A DNA stretch of 64,000 nt from Ureibacillus xyleni. Its GTDB lineage: Bacteria > Bacillota > Bacilli > Bacillales_A > Planococcaceae. Below the pieces are notes generated by a model, which worked only from the letters and a program-made list of their open reading frames with translations, was not told where the DNA came from and ran no database searches. Both the position numbers and the translations under genes were made by a program. Within the stretch, counting starts at the first letter, position 1. Every line of letters begins with the position of its first letter. The DNA is taken from contig NZ_OBMQ01000001.1 in the NCBI RefSeq assembly GCF_900217795.1, forward strand, positions 62,001 to 126,000, read 5' to 3'. Shown here piece after piece: positions 42,431 through 51,351 of the stretch.

Positions 42431-42472
42431 GTGGATAATAGACAAAATCGGGTCAATAATAGCACGATACGC
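42431..42472 (+). repeat. Degenerate two-unit 21-bp repeat, key word GT(GG/CA)ATAATAG
   Basis: GTGGATAATAG at 42431 and GTCAATAATAG at 42452 are exactly 21 bp apart. Weak alone; listed because it has the same step and downstream placement as the clearer arrays. Confidence 0.4.
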
Positions 42473-42489
42473 CCCTTTAAAAGAAATTT

Positions 42490-42915
42490 TTATGATTCCT
42501 TCAACCGTGGACGTTCGCGCATACCCTTTTTAAATCGTTCTAATAATTCGTCTTTTGATAAATTTTCTTCTAACAAAAGCTTCAACAATTGTTCCGCATA
42601 TTTGCTTCGTTGTGTTTTGATTGTACCTTTTAGTAAGACGGAAATTTGCTCGCCAATTTCCTTAATTGAATAAACAATGACTTTAAATGGAGCGGGTTCA
42701 TTTTCTGGAAAGGATATAACGGCGTTCACATCTAAAACTTCACCAGAGGACTTATATTTTTCAAACGTGGGCAGATGTTTTTTCGAAGTAAATAATTCTA
42801 ATATCCATGATTTATGGCTATTTTCTTGATTGATAATAATCCCGTCGATAATAGGTATCCGTAGCTTCCCCCCCTCATTCACAAGGTCAAAAGAGAGCAT
42901 TTTAAAAGTCTTCAT
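42490..42915 (-). CDS. ywpF: YwpF-family protein
   Basis: A 141-residue soluble protein starting MKTFKMLSFDLVNEGGKLRIPIIDG, the YwpF family (function unknown). The C-terminal half is helical and charged. In B. subtilis ywpF lies close to ywpH (ssbB), as it does here. The two genes diverge around 42916-43160. A GGGGGTACG ribosome site lies upstream of the start. Confidence 0.85.
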   Translation of the reverse strand: MKTFKMLSFDLVNEGGKLRIPIIDGIIINQENSHKSWILELFTSKKHLPTFEKYKSSGEVLDVNAVISFPENEPAPFKVIVYSIKEIGEQISVLLKGTIKTQRSKYAEQLLKLLLEENLSKDELLERFKKGMRERPRLKES

Positions 42916-43160
42916 TCACGTACCCCCTGTAGATTTCGTTAATTTTAGTATATCATAGAAAAATTGCGAAAATTATAAATTGGACATATTCAAAAAACAC
43001 GGATAAACCCTTCTCCTATCTACATTTCACTAGTTTTTCATAAAAAATACATATGTTGAAAAATATTTTTTCAAAACGAAAATTGGGTCAAAACTGATTT
43101 TCCGGTTTTTGCCAAAAAGTTCATCTTAAGTTAGGATATAGTCGAAAGGAGGTGAACAAC

Positions 43161-43565
43161 ATGAATCAAGTCGGACTAGTCGGTAGAATCACAAGGGACC
43201 CAACGCTTAAATCATTCTCTGAAACACGTAACCAAACTAGTTTTGTCATTGCAATCAATAGAAACTTTCGTAATAACCAGGGCATTATTGATGCAGATTT
43301 CGTGCCTTGCATAGCGTGGGGAAAGCTTGCAGAACGGATTGTACAATATTGCGGAAAAGGATCTTTGATTGGAGTAAACGGCCGTCTACAATCGAGATCG
43401 TATATAACGAAGGATGATACGAAAGTCTATACTACAGAAGTTGTAGTCGATGATGTCCGATTTTATGCACTGAAGTCTCCGCAAGATACAAAACTCTCCG
43501 CATCTAAAGATATTGCACAACACTTTGTTCTTCCTGAAAAAGAGGAAGCATTACCAGTACCATAA
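43161..43565 (+). CDS. ssbB: Single-stranded DNA-binding protein, SsbB type
   Basis: The 134-residue protein has one OB-fold (MNQVGLVGRITRDP, then FVPCIAWGKLAERI, GRLQSRSY). Its tail is short and lacks the acidic DDDIPF end used by SsbA to recruit partners, so it corresponds to SsbB/YwpH, which protects incoming DNA during competence. The frame begins at a GTG (43152) but the ATG at 43161 has AAAGGAGGTG. It lies near ywpF as in B. subtilis. Confidence 0.93.
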   Translation: MNQVGLVGRITRDPTLKSFSETRNQTSFVIAINRNFRNNQGIIDADFVPCIAWGKLAERIVQYCGKGSLIGVNGRLQSRSYITKDDTKVYTTEVVVDDVRFYALKSPQDTKLSASKDIAQHFVLPEKEEALPVP

Positions 43566-43656
43566 CTTACAAAGCATTGTGGAAGAAGTTGTGAAAGTTG
43601 TTGAAGGTAAAAAAAAGTAAGTTGTCAGTAACGATTCTCCTTGTTATAAATCAAAA

Positions 43657-43728
43657 TGTAGAGGAGGTGATAGTTAAACCTCTGCTGCTGACCGCACAGT
43701 AGTGGTTCCCATTTCTCCTAACTCTACA
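43657..43728 (+). other. Possible structured RNA segment downstream of ssbB
   Basis: TGTAGAG (43657-43663) pairs with CTCTACA (43722-43728), helped by inner AGG/CCT. Inside, GAGG pairs with CCTC, or alternatively AACC pairs with GGTT enclosing CT/AG pairs, so two folds compete. There is an AGGAGGTGATAG Shine-Dalgarno-like string but no start codon at the right distance. The rest of 43566-43809 has no gene. Confidence 0.35.
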
Positions 43729-43809
43729 TACTTTTGCCATCTATACGAAAGAAACGTAGAGAAACTTACAACTGAATATTGGAATAAAAGTGAAAAAGGA
43801 TAACGAGAT

Positions 43810-43846
43810 AAAAAGAGTCGAGTAACTACTACCTACTCGACTCTTT
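43810..43846 (-). terminator. Terminator of ywqBA (minus strand)
   Basis: A perfect 13-bp stem, AAAGAGTCGAGTA with its complement, 9-nt loop, and on the minus strand a T-run. It ends the ywqB-ywqA transcript. Confidence 0.88.
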
Positions 43847-43854
43847 CCATAAAG

Positions 43855-46677
43855 TTAGTTTCCAATTGATGTTGTATCTAACAGTAATAAATCCATTAAT
43901 TCCTCTTCTTGAAGCTCTGTTAACCATGTACTAGATTGAATCAACTCTTCTGATAAAGCAGATTTTAACTCAATCATCTTATCGATTTTTTCTTCAATCG
44001 TCCCAATCGTAATAAATTTATGCACCTGAACAAATTGGGTTTGCCCGATGCGATACGCTCGGTCAGTTGCTTGGTTTTCAACAGCTGGATTCCACCAACG
44101 ATCGGCATGTAATACATGATTTGCAGCAGTTAAATTTAATCCAGTGCCTCCCGCTTTTAAAGAAAGCAAGAATATCGGGAATTCCCCCGCTTGGAAGCCA
44201 TCCACTAACCGGTCACGTTGGTGTTTTGGCATACTTCCCGTTAAAAAAGGTACGTCAATATCATATAGTTCGGATAAACAATGCTGTAACAGATGACCCA
44301 TTCCAATATATTGGGTGAAAATTAAGCATTGTTCACCGTTCTCAACAATGTCTACAGCCAGTTGTACAATTCGTTTTAACTTAACTGAACGATTTAGAAA
44401 CGTTTTCGCATCATCAAAAGGTTCTTTTAAATACAGGGCAGGATGATTACATAGCTGTTTTAATTTGCTCAGCATTTGTAGGATGCGTCCCTTTTTCTCA
44501 AATGCAGACATTGAATCAAGTTGAGCCATTGTATCTTCAATATAACCTTCATATAGTGCTGCTTGTTCACTAGTTAAGGCACAAAACTCTTTTGTCTCTT
44601 GTTTATCTGGTAAGTTTAGCATTAAATCAGGGTCATTTTTTGTACGACGCAACAAGAATGGACGAATTTTTGTACGTAAAATTTGTTTATGACGTTCCGA
44701 TTCATCTCGTTCAATCGGCAAGATAAACTGTTCTTGGAATTTGCCAAAGCTTCCTAAGTACCCTTTATGAATAAAGTCAAAAATAGCCCATAATTCAGAA
44801 AGGCGATTTTCGATTGGTGTACCAGTTAAGGCGATATGATGTTTTCCATGTAATTTTCTAATCGCCCGTGATTGCAGCGTTTGCATATTTTTAATATTTT
44901 GTGCTTCATCAAGAGCAACCGTAGACCAATCAATATTTTGTAAGAATTCAATATCTTGTGAAATTGTTCCATAAGTTGTGAGCACAACGTTAGGTTGTTC
45001 GTTTTCTAGATAATTTTTGAAATCCTCATCTTTTAGGCGAGAGGAACTATAATGCGTATATACTTTCAATGAAGGGGCAAACCGAGCTAATTCTTTTTGC
45101 CAGTTTCCTAAAACGGAAGTTGGACAAATAATTAAAGTTGGATGTTCTTCACTAAGACCTTCTACTGTATGCAATAAGTAACTAATTAATTGAACGGTTT
45201 TCCCAAGTCCCATATCATCTGCTAGCACAGCTCCAAACTGTTGGTCACGCATAAAAACAAGCCATTCAAACCCTTCTTGTTGGTAAGGTCGTAACTCTGC
45301 TTGTAGTCCAGTAGGTAGTGGAACTTCCGGCAATCCTTTTTTATGTTGAAGTTGATCAATATAATTTTTCAAAGAGTGCTGCATTTCAAATGCAAATAAA
45401 GGGTCATCCCGTTCTGCATCTTCTTCATCCATTTCTAAAGGAGCCGTCAGTTCTTCAGGCAATTCACGGAATAGTAGTTCGCGTACTGTCCAATTCTCTT
45501 CTTCTGCTTTGTTCATGAGCTCGCGAATTTCGTTCATCCACTCCGCATCCATTCGGAACCATTCGTTGCCAATACGGATAAATTCGCGTTTTTCATCAAC
45601 AATTTTTCGAAACTCTTCCGAAGAAATGTCCTCGCCATTAACGGAAAGCTGCCATTTGAAGGATAAAATATCGTCTAGTCCAGCAACAGAACGCTGTGTT
45701 TGAGTATTAGCACTAACTCGAACGCGCATTTTCGTTTGTCTTAATTCTTTCAACCATGCCGGTAAGATCACTTCAAACCCTAATGCACCAAGCTTTGCAA
45801 AATCATCGCGTAACAGTTTACGTACATCGGCATCCTCTAAATAAACATGCAAGAAGGAATCATCTGAAACGTTGTATTTGCTTAGGTCAAGAAGTTCTAA
45901 CATTTGATGCTGTAAGTTGGAAATGTCCTCTGCAAATGGTAACCACTTTTCAGGGAGTGCCCGTTCAATCGGCAGATGTCGTTTTCGAACAGCAGGCGTC
46001 CATTGTTTTGACGTATTTTTTGAACTTAATACCGTTTCTAAAAGCCATTCTGATTTCGTTTCTTCTGGTTCACTTAAACGTAAGGCGATTTTTATATTGC
46101 CAATCGATCGTTCTTTATTCATAGGCCAGCCACCATTTTTGAAAAATGGCATTAAGGTAGGGACATCATTTATAGATAGTCCGGCATTTGCCAACTTTTG
46201 AATTGTGGCAGTAGTTAGAAGCGATGAGCATTGTTCTAAATTGATAGTTTGTGTTCCGAAAATACTTTGAACTGTTGCGTCATTTGCAAACTGATTTGGT
46301 AATTCAAATGATAATCCATCATCCAACAACGCATAATCCCAAAGTGCGGCACTATTCCAAAGCAATTCAATGGCTTTTGAATTTTTGAGAAGTGATTCTG
46401 AATCGGAATCTGCCCCTACCAAATTCATAAAGGGATGGTGAAACTGGGGGGAGAGAAGATCCAGTAATTCCGAGATGCTCATTATCAACTCAGAATCCAC
46501 TACATTTGCCTTTAACCCATAGAAGTTTGGCTCAAAACGATAAAAAACTTTCGGAGTCCAGATTATCGTCGGGATAATGGTGCCGTCTTCATTGATTGCT
46601 TTTATGGAATAATATCCAGGTTGTTGCTCCTCCACTTTTATATGAATGGTTTTCATAAATGGTGAAATGTTTGTCAT
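43855..46677 (-). CDS. ywqA: SNF2-family helicase-like ATPase (YwqA-like)
   Basis: A 940-residue SNF2 ATPase that moves along double-stranded DNA; its cellular role is unknown. After an N-terminal region specific to bacterial SNF2 proteins (about 1-430) come motif I DDMGLGKT, motif II DEAQN, and in the second lobe LLSLKAGGTGLNLTAA and DRAYRIGQT. Its start overlaps the stop of ywqB by 4 nt. AAGGAAA lies in front. Together with the SWIM protein it makes a two-gene operon seen in many Bacilli. Confidence 0.95.
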   Translation of the reverse strand: MTNISPFMKTIHIKVEEQQPGYYSIKAINEDGTIIPTIIWTPKVFYRFEPNFYGLKANVVDSELIMSISELLDLLSPQFHHPFMNLVGADSDSESLLKNSKAIELLWNSAALWDYALLDDGLSFELPNQFANDATVQSIFGTQTINLEQCSSLLTTATIQKLANAGLSINDVPTLMPFFKNGGWPMNKERSIGNIKIALRLSEPEETKSEWLLETVLSSKNTSKQWTPAVRKRHLPIERALPEKWLPFAEDISNLQHQMLELLDLSKYNVSDDSFLHVYLEDADVRKLLRDDFAKLGALGFEVILPAWLKELRQTKMRVRVSANTQTQRSVAGLDDILSFKWQLSVNGEDISSEEFRKIVDEKREFIRIGNEWFRMDAEWMNEIRELMNKAEEENWTVRELLFRELPEELTAPLEMDEEDAERDDPLFAFEMQHSLKNYIDQLQHKKGLPEVPLPTGLQAELRPYQQEGFEWLVFMRDQQFGAVLADDMGLGKTVQLISYLLHTVEGLSEEHPTLIICPTSVLGNWQKELARFAPSLKVYTHYSSSRLKDEDFKNYLENEQPNVVLTTYGTISQDIEFLQNIDWSTVALDEAQNIKNMQTLQSRAIRKLHGKHHIALTGTPIENRLSELWAIFDFIHKGYLGSFGKFQEQFILPIERDESERHKQILRTKIRPFLLRRTKNDPDLMLNLPDKQETKEFCALTSEQAALYEGYIEDTMAQLDSMSAFEKKGRILQMLSKLKQLCNHPALYLKEPFDDAKTFLNRSVKLKRIVQLAVDIVENGEQCLIFTQYIGMGHLLQHCLSELYDIDVPFLTGSMPKHQRDRLVDGFQAGEFPIFLLSLKAGGTGLNLTAANHVLHADRWWNPAVENQATDRAYRIGQTQFVQVHKFITIGTIEEKIDKMIELKSALSEELIQSSTWLTELQEEELMDLLLLDTTSIGN

Positions 46678-48248
46678 GCAAGTAAATTTCCTTTCTCTAA
46701 CTCTTCTTGCAATGCCCGTAAACGTTTAAATTGTTCTCGAACAGTATGGATATAGTCTGCCCAAAAATTTACTTTTCCGCTCTTTTTTGCGGCGGATTTC
46801 ATCATCTTCCAAATACGCACTGCTTGTTTATAATTCATACGTGATTTTTGATTCACTTCTTCTAGGGCGTAATAATGATATAAAGGTAAGGTTGCTGCTG
46901 GTTCGTTTTCGAGTACTTCTTTTAACCCACACGTTTCTAAATAAGAAATGGAAGACGGGTATAGAAGATGTAGGGCAACCCACTCCTCATAGCGTTGTTT
47001 CTTTAACAAGAAAGATGAATAAGGTTGAACTCCATGCACACCAAAAGCAGAGTAAAGTTGTATTTCTTCGCGTTCTGTTAAATCAATATTCTCGTATAAT
47101 GAATGAATTCGTTTAACAGACAGTTGGCGTTTGGAAGGCATTAAATAATGATTAATATATACATTTAAATGAGGGAGAATGGCTTTTAAAATTAACTCAC
47201 TTGCAACATCATCTCTTTTTGATAATGAAAATTTCGCAAGGCCAAAGTAGACATCCAAATGCTCAGGGCTAATTACATCTAAATTACTTTGAAGTTCTTC
47301 ATAATTTTTAAGCAGGATATGAAAAATGTTCAGGATATCAGGTAATGGAACATCTTCACTTACATTTTGCAGATTTGATAAGATTTCTTGCTCTTCTTCT
47401 GCTCTTCGTCTTTCAATGAAGATGGAATCCCAAAATAATAAATAGATATTCAACCTTCTATTAAAATAAGTGTTCCGTTCCACTAAAAGTTCACGAACCA
47501 TTACTTGAAGGGCATCGAAAAATGGATCTGTTGCAAATAACCGTGATTTTCCCGCTAAATCATTCACGTAAATTTGAATACCTTCAAAACGTCGGTCAAT
47601 AAAAAATTCAAAGTATTCTTGTTTTAATCCGACATTTGTTTGGAAAATATGTTCCCAAAGTTTGCTGAGGACGGCAATTTCCATAAAGAGATGATAGATG
47701 GGTTGCCATTCCCGTTCGAAAGGTTGATGCTTCCTCAGTTTTGTATAGGCATTTTCATAAATTGTAGAGATCATGTAATGTTCAATTTGACGTCCAGTTG
47801 GTAAAAGATGTGACATCACTTCGTCAACCATTGCCTGCCAATTTTCAGGTGTTCTTTCAGAGGCTAGGAGATGTAAGTTCACGCCTTTTTTCGCTCTCCA
47901 CTTCGCAGCCCAATCCTGAACAGAATCTAAATATTGATATAATGACATAATCACGCTCACCTTATGACGGCACCACCCATCATGAGGGCAGTTACAAACA
48001 ATGATTTGGCTATTCAAATGAATGATCACTTCAGTAGGCCGAACATCTTGCACTTGTGTATATAAAATCCCGTTTGTAGGAATGTAGCGCCCAATAATAA
48101 CGGATTTATTGCGAACAGCAAATAATGCGCGGCGAACCAATTCCTCATCTTCTGTTACAGAAGGATGTAAGGCACGCTCAATTTGCTCCACTTGTTCTTT
48201 AATAAAAATTTCATGGTCACGTGCGAGGGATGAAACTGATAAAGCCAT
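46674..48248 (-). CDS. ywqB: SWIM zinc-finger protein (YwqB-like)
   Basis: A 524-residue protein with a SWIM zinc finger, CNCPHDGWCRHKV (about residues 84-96), a module that binds DNA or protein. The rest is helical with no catalytic motif. It pairs with YwqA in a coupled operon, where it is likely a partner that guides the SNF2 motor; this is inference from gene pairing. TAAGGAG precedes the ATG. Confidence 0.9.
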   Translation of the reverse strand: MALSVSSLARDHEIFIKEQVEQIERALHPSVTEDEELVRRALFAVRNKSVIIGRYIPTNGILYTQVQDVRPTEVIIHLNSQIIVCNCPHDGWCRHKVSVIMSLYQYLDSVQDWAAKWRAKKGVNLHLLASERTPENWQAMVDEVMSHLLPTGRQIEHYMISTIYENAYTKLRKHQPFEREWQPIYHLFMEIAVLSKLWEHIFQTNVGLKQEYFEFFIDRRFEGIQIYVNDLAGKSRLFATDPFFDALQVMVRELLVERNTYFNRRLNIYLLFWDSIFIERRRAEEEQEILSNLQNVSEDVPLPDILNIFHILLKNYEELQSNLDVISPEHLDVYFGLAKFSLSKRDDVASELILKAILPHLNVYINHYLMPSKRQLSVKRIHSLYENIDLTEREEIQLYSAFGVHGVQPYSSFLLKKQRYEEWVALHLLYPSSISYLETCGLKEVLENEPAATLPLYHYYALEEVNQKSRMNYKQAVRIWKMMKSAAKKSGKVNFWADYIHTVREQFKRLRALQEELEKGNLLA

Positions 48249-48345
48249 TCTTTTCGCTCCTTAAGTTTGCGGGATATCCGCTAAAAAAGTCTTTCTCTCC
48301 ATTATAACTTGAAATGTGAGGGATGATAAGTAAAAGGATTAATAA

Positions 48346-48378
48346 CAAAAAAGATGCTACTAAAAGAAGTAACATCTT
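48346..48378 (-). terminator. Terminator of the XRE gene (minus strand)
   Basis: On the minus strand AAGATG-TACT pairs with AGTA-CATCTT around a 6-nt loop, then a T-run. Confidence 0.85.
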
Positions 48379-48385
48379 GAGGCTT

Positions 48386-48817
48386 CTATTTAAGTAAATC
48401 ATCATAGACCATTAAAATCGACTTAATGGCATTTAAATATAAACGCTGCCTTTTCGCATTTAAACTATTGAGGAACCCTAACAGTTGCCTAAGTTCTGGC
48501 AAATTTGCAATTAAATCAAAATAAGATTCACCAAAATTGACCATATAACGTTCACGTAATTCTCTTGTTTGCATGGCTAATTCTTCAACGGGCATTTTCC
48601 TACGATTGCGTGATTGGTTAAGAATCATGTCCAAAAACTGTTCATCTGGGATGTTAAAGACTTCCTTTATTTTTGGAAGCAACTCAATTGGAATCGGTCT
48701 TTCGCAACGTTCGTAATTGGAATATGTATTGGGAACTAAACCAAGTTGATATGCCGCTTCCCCCTGAGTAATATTCAGTTCTTCACGGTATTGTCTCAAG
48801 TGTTTTCCAAAATGCAT
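48386..48817 (-). CDS. XRE-family helix-turn-helix regulator
   Basis: A 143-residue protein with an N-terminal Cro/CI-type helix-turn-helix (about residues 7-62, with TQGEAAYQLGLVPNTYSNYE) and a helical C-terminal part (ELRQLLGFLNSLNAKRQRLYLNAIKSIL) that may make dimers. No signal-binding domain is evident. It is terminated separately from ywqBA and diverges from the next gene. The target is unknown. Confidence 0.85.
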   Translation of the reverse strand: MHFGKHLRQYREELNITQGEAAYQLGLVPNTYSNYERCERPIPIELLPKIKEVFNIPDEQFLDMILNQSRNRRKMPVEELAMQTRELRERYMVNFGESYFDLIANLPELRQLLGFLNSLNAKRQRLYLNAIKSILMVYDDLLK

Positions 48818-49008
48818 TTATTCAACCCCCATTTTTGTAGCTTTTATTCTAAATTTAGCTAAATTATACCATTAAATTACAAATCCCTTCGTTATGAGGT
48901 GAAGAAATTTGTCGGAGCGAGGGGAAAAGTGAAAAGGGATTGAAAAATATTTACAATAATTAGTAAAAATAGTAAGTTACAACAATATTTGAAATGGGGG
49001 AATGTCAA
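48818..49008. other. Divergent intergenic region, XRE gene to hypothetical gene
   Basis: 190 bp between two divergent start codons. TAGC-TTTTATTCTAAATTTAGCTAAA at 48839-48865 carries an inverted TAAATTTA/TTTAGCTAAA-like pattern that might be the regulator's own operator. No clear promoter otherwise. Confidence 0.3.
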
Positions 49009-49338
49009 TTGGTAATGTTTGAAGTTTCAATTCCACAAACTAACAATTACTCTGCATTTCAGTGGACGCTTACAATTTTAGAAAATCCAATGCAGAGGCG
49101 AAAAATTCAATATGCATCTTGCAATTTTTACGAAGAGATGGAACAAATCGAAATCAATGGGTTTACCTATGAGAAGTTAATTTTTGATTTTCAAAAAGGA
49201 AAATTACATATTACATTAAAGAATAACGATCCGAAAGCCGTTTTAAATATTTTAAATGCTTTAACCATTCACACCTCGCCGACTTCACAGATGTATTTTT
49301 TAAATCCGGGGAGAAGACGTCGAAAGAGAGAAACTTAA
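49009..49338 (+). CDS. Hypothetical protein, about 109 residues
   Basis: I do not recognise this protein. It appears soluble with alternating beta-type stretches (FQWTLTILENPMQRRKIQYAS, KLIFDFQKGKLHITLKN) and a strongly basic C-terminus (PGRRRRKRET). The frame is open to an ATG at 48994 that lies inside the ribosome site. A TTG at 49009 is best spaced from GGGGG (48996-49000); the ATG at 49015 is also possible. Confidence 0.6.
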   Translation: MVMFEVSIPQTNNYSAFQWTLTILENPMQRRKIQYASCNFYEEMEQIEINGFTYEKLIFDFQKGKLHITLKNNDPKAVLNILNALTIHTSPTSQMYFLNPGRRRRKRET

Positions 49339-49584
49339 ATTTTTTTGATAGCGGTTTCATAATGCATGCGAAAATAAAACAATTATCGCTAAATTTAGTG
49401 GAAAACGAGAAGTTTGAAACAAGAAAAGTATGGGGAATATAGCATTAACAAGAAGAAGGAAACGTATAATAAGTTAAGAGATATTTCAAAATTCAGACAA
49501 AATTAGGAATGAAATAGCTCGGCGAATCATATACTTCTTGAACATTTAAGTTTCTTAGAAAACTTCCATAGAGGAGGGGATTGG

Positions 49585-50055
49585 ATGATTCAAGTGCAAT
49601 TTATGAAACCCTTTTACACGAAAGTAACCGGAAAAAATTTGCGTTTAGTGTTTGCGTACCAGTATTTTTCCATTGTAAAAGATGATGAGCTGTACCATTT
49701 TGTACCGGTGGAAGGCAAGGAGATGATTGTCAACTTGGAGACGAAGCAAATTGAAAATCTTTCCGAAATTTTTGTTTTCCAGCGCGGCAATCGTTTTATT
49801 AGAATGCCATTGTATCAGTTACTTCTGATTTCGAATGTGCACGAGCATTTATCACCGATTTTGGATAAAGCCTCAACACATGAAGAAACGGTCAATCTCT
49901 TACCGAAAGATGAGGAATTATCCGAAGTACAAAAAATGATTCGTCAATTTGAAGAAGATAATCTTAACCGTCTCATTGATGATGCTTTAGAACAGCGTGA
50001 CGAAAAAAGATTCTACCAACTACTTGATGAAAAGGCAAAAATGAATTGGGCATAA
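49585..50055 (+). CDS. Protein with C-terminal IDEAL-type motif
   Basis: A 156-residue soluble protein. The N-terminal 70 residues form a beta-rich region with no family I recognise. Residues about 125-156 (MIRQFEEDNLNRLIDDALEQRDEKRFYQLL) fit the IDEAL domain, a short helical module found at the C-terminus of UPF0302/YpiB and other Bacillus proteins. TAGAGGAGGGG precedes the ATG. Its function is unknown. Confidence 0.7.
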   Translation: MIQVQFMKPFYTKVTGKNLRLVFAYQYFSIVKDDELYHFVPVEGKEMIVNLETKQIENLSEIFVFQRGNRFIRMPLYQLLLISNVHEHLSPILDKASTHEETVNLLPKDEELSEVQKMIRQFEEDNLNRLIDDALEQRDEKRFYQLLDEKAKMNWA

Positions 50056-50106
50056 CAATGGTGAATCAAACAACAAGTTTGGGAATGACAACGGAGGATC
50101 GACATC

Positions 50107-50127
50107 ATGAATAGAATTAAAAAATAA
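50107..50127 (+). other. Six-codon ORF with good ribosome site (MNRIKK)
   Basis: ACGGAGG at 50090-50096 is followed, 10 nt later, by ATG and five codons, then TAA, which runs directly into a terminator stem. It could be a leader-type or remnant peptide of the transcript from 49585. Whether it is translated cannot be told from sequence. Confidence 0.3.
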
Positions 50128-50170
50128 GCACCCTCGATTTAATCCATAATCGAAGGTGCTTAAATTTTTA
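50126..50170. terminator. Bidirectional terminator between IDEAL gene and small membrane protein
   Basis: AAGCACC-TCGATT pairs with AATCGA-GGTGCTT, one mismatch, 8-nt loop. T-runs follow on both strands (AAATTTTTA on plus, TTATTTTTTAA on minus), so it serves the converging genes on either side. Confidence 0.85.
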
Positions 50171-50199
50171 GGGGAGGAAGGGAGAGTTACAGTTACAGT

Positions 50200-50304
50200 T
50201 CAGATATAAACAAAGAGTTGGATGATGATCAATACAATACCAGAGCCGATGATTCCTAAAATACAATCCTCTTTTGAAAATGACAAGCGTTTTGAGTTCT
50301 TCAT
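50200..50304 (-). CDS. 34-residue single-pass membrane protein
   Basis: A small gene with a near-perfect ribosome site (AGGAGGGAG) eight bases before the ATG. It encodes MKNSKRLSFSKEDC followed by a hydrophobic helix (ILGIIGSGIVLIIIQLFVYI) that reaches the C-terminus. A basic, Ser/Lys-rich start predicts an inside N-terminus. It is transcribed away from the flagellin gene and ends at the shared terminator at 50126-50170. I know no family for it. Small hydrophobic proteins can be regulators of membrane complexes or toxins; nothing here decides. Confidence 0.65.
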   Translation of the reverse strand: MKNSKRLSFSKEDCILGIIGSGIVLIIIQLFVYI

Positions 50305-50355
50305 TGTTCTCCCTCCTGTAATCCAAGTGTTTCCAAAAGAATGGTAAATTAAACG

Positions 50356-50381
50356 TAAAATTTGGTAAAGGGTACCGATAA
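50356..50381 (+). promoter_or_regulatory. SigD (flagellar) promoter of the flagellin gene
   Basis: TAAA (50356-50359), 14 bp, ACCGATAA (50374-50381) fits the SigD consensus TAAA-N14-16-GCCGATAT. It lies 30 bp before the ATG of a flagellin gene, which supports the call. Confidence 0.7.
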
Positions 50382-50411
50382 AATTATTAAATACGTTGAG
50401 GGGGCTTTCAC

Positions 50412-51236
50412 ATGTTGGGTCAATGGTCTTCTACAGGGTTGTCGATTGTCAATAATATGAATCGCAACTGGCATTCCGCAAATAAAACATTAATGCGCAT
50501 TTCTACTGGGTACAGAATTAATAGCGCGGCAGATGATCCAGCTGGGTTAGCGATTTCAGAAAAAATGCGTGCGCAAATTCGAGGGCTTAATATGGCGTCC
50601 AAAAATATTCAAGATGGTATCTCCCTTGTGCAAACTGCAGAAGGCGCACTTGGAGAAACCCATGCAATGATCCAACGAATGCGCGAATTAGCAGTACAAG
50701 CTGCCAATGATACTTTGACCGATGAGGATCGGGTGCAACTACATCTTGAATTTCAGCAATTAAAGGAAGAGATTACGCGAACAGCTACGGATAGCGAATT
50801 TAATACTAAGAAGCTGTTAAATGGGGATTATGAATCGAACCCGTTGAAAATCCAAGTTGGTGCCAACGCGGGACAAACGATAGATATTTACATTGGTGGT
50901 GTTGATAGCGCAAGGCTCGGTATTGGTACATCTGATATTTTGACTAGAGAAAATGCAGACAAAGCGATTGGGGAACTGGACAATGCTTTGAAGGTAGTGT
51001 CTTCTGAACGGTCTCGGTTAGGCGCCTACCAAAATCGGATGGAGCACGCATATAACAACACAGTGAATACCGCCGAAAACCTAACAGCAGCCGAATCTCG
51101 TATCCGCGATGCCGACATTGCCAAAGAAATGATGAACTACACAAAAGCAAGCATCCTCCTGCAAGCAAGCCAATACATCCTTGCTCTTCATATGCAACAG
51201 GCTGAGTCCGTTCTAATACTATTGAAAAACGACTAA
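50412..51236 (+). CDS. Divergent flagellin
   Basis: A 274-residue flagellin-family protein. The core is clear: STGYRINSAADDPAGLAISEKMRAQIRGL and DGISLVQTAEGALGETHAMIQRMRELAVQAANDT at the N-terminal side, and AENLTAAESRIRDADIAKEM at the C-terminal side. The extreme ends that pack in the filament core differ from standard Hag. The start is MLGQWSSTGLSIVNN instead of MRINHNIAALN, and the end QYILALHMQQAESVLILL replaces QAMLAQANQQPQSVLQLL. The frame is intact. A SigD promoter suggests expression with motility genes. It could be a minor filament protein or a paralogue losing function. Confidence 0.88.
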   Translation: MLGQWSSTGLSIVNNMNRNWHSANKTLMRISTGYRINSAADDPAGLAISEKMRAQIRGLNMASKNIQDGISLVQTAEGALGETHAMIQRMRELAVQAANDTLTDEDRVQLHLEFQQLKEEITRTATDSEFNTKKLLNGDYESNPLKIQVGANAGQTIDIYIGGVDSARLGIGTSDILTRENADKAIGELDNALKVVSSERSRLGAYQNRMEHAYNNTVNTAENLTAAESRIRDADIAKEMMNYTKASILLQASQYILALHMQQAESVLILLKND

Positions 51237-51263
51237 AACTCACTTTTGACGGTGGGTTTTTTA
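51235..51263 (+). terminator. Flagellin terminator
   Basis: AACTCAC pairs with GTGGGTT (one G-U pair) around an 8-nt loop, followed by TTTT. Confidence 0.7.
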
Positions 51264-51351
51264 CATTTACTTGGCTGTTTTTGAAAACGCATTCACAAGG
51301 GCGGCCGAGTTTGATAATTTAATAGCAAAAACGAGGAAGGTGAATGTAGTA

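Noticed and set aside
43567-43620. Short ORF reading VEEVVKVVEGKKK after ssbB
   Set aside because: No start codon with a ribosome site and no match to an SSB tail; too short to support.
51100-51236. Frameshift at the 3' end of the flagellin gene
   Set aside because: The aligned residues QASQ, LA, QQ, SVL and LL stay in register through the divergent end, so substitutions explain it without a shift.
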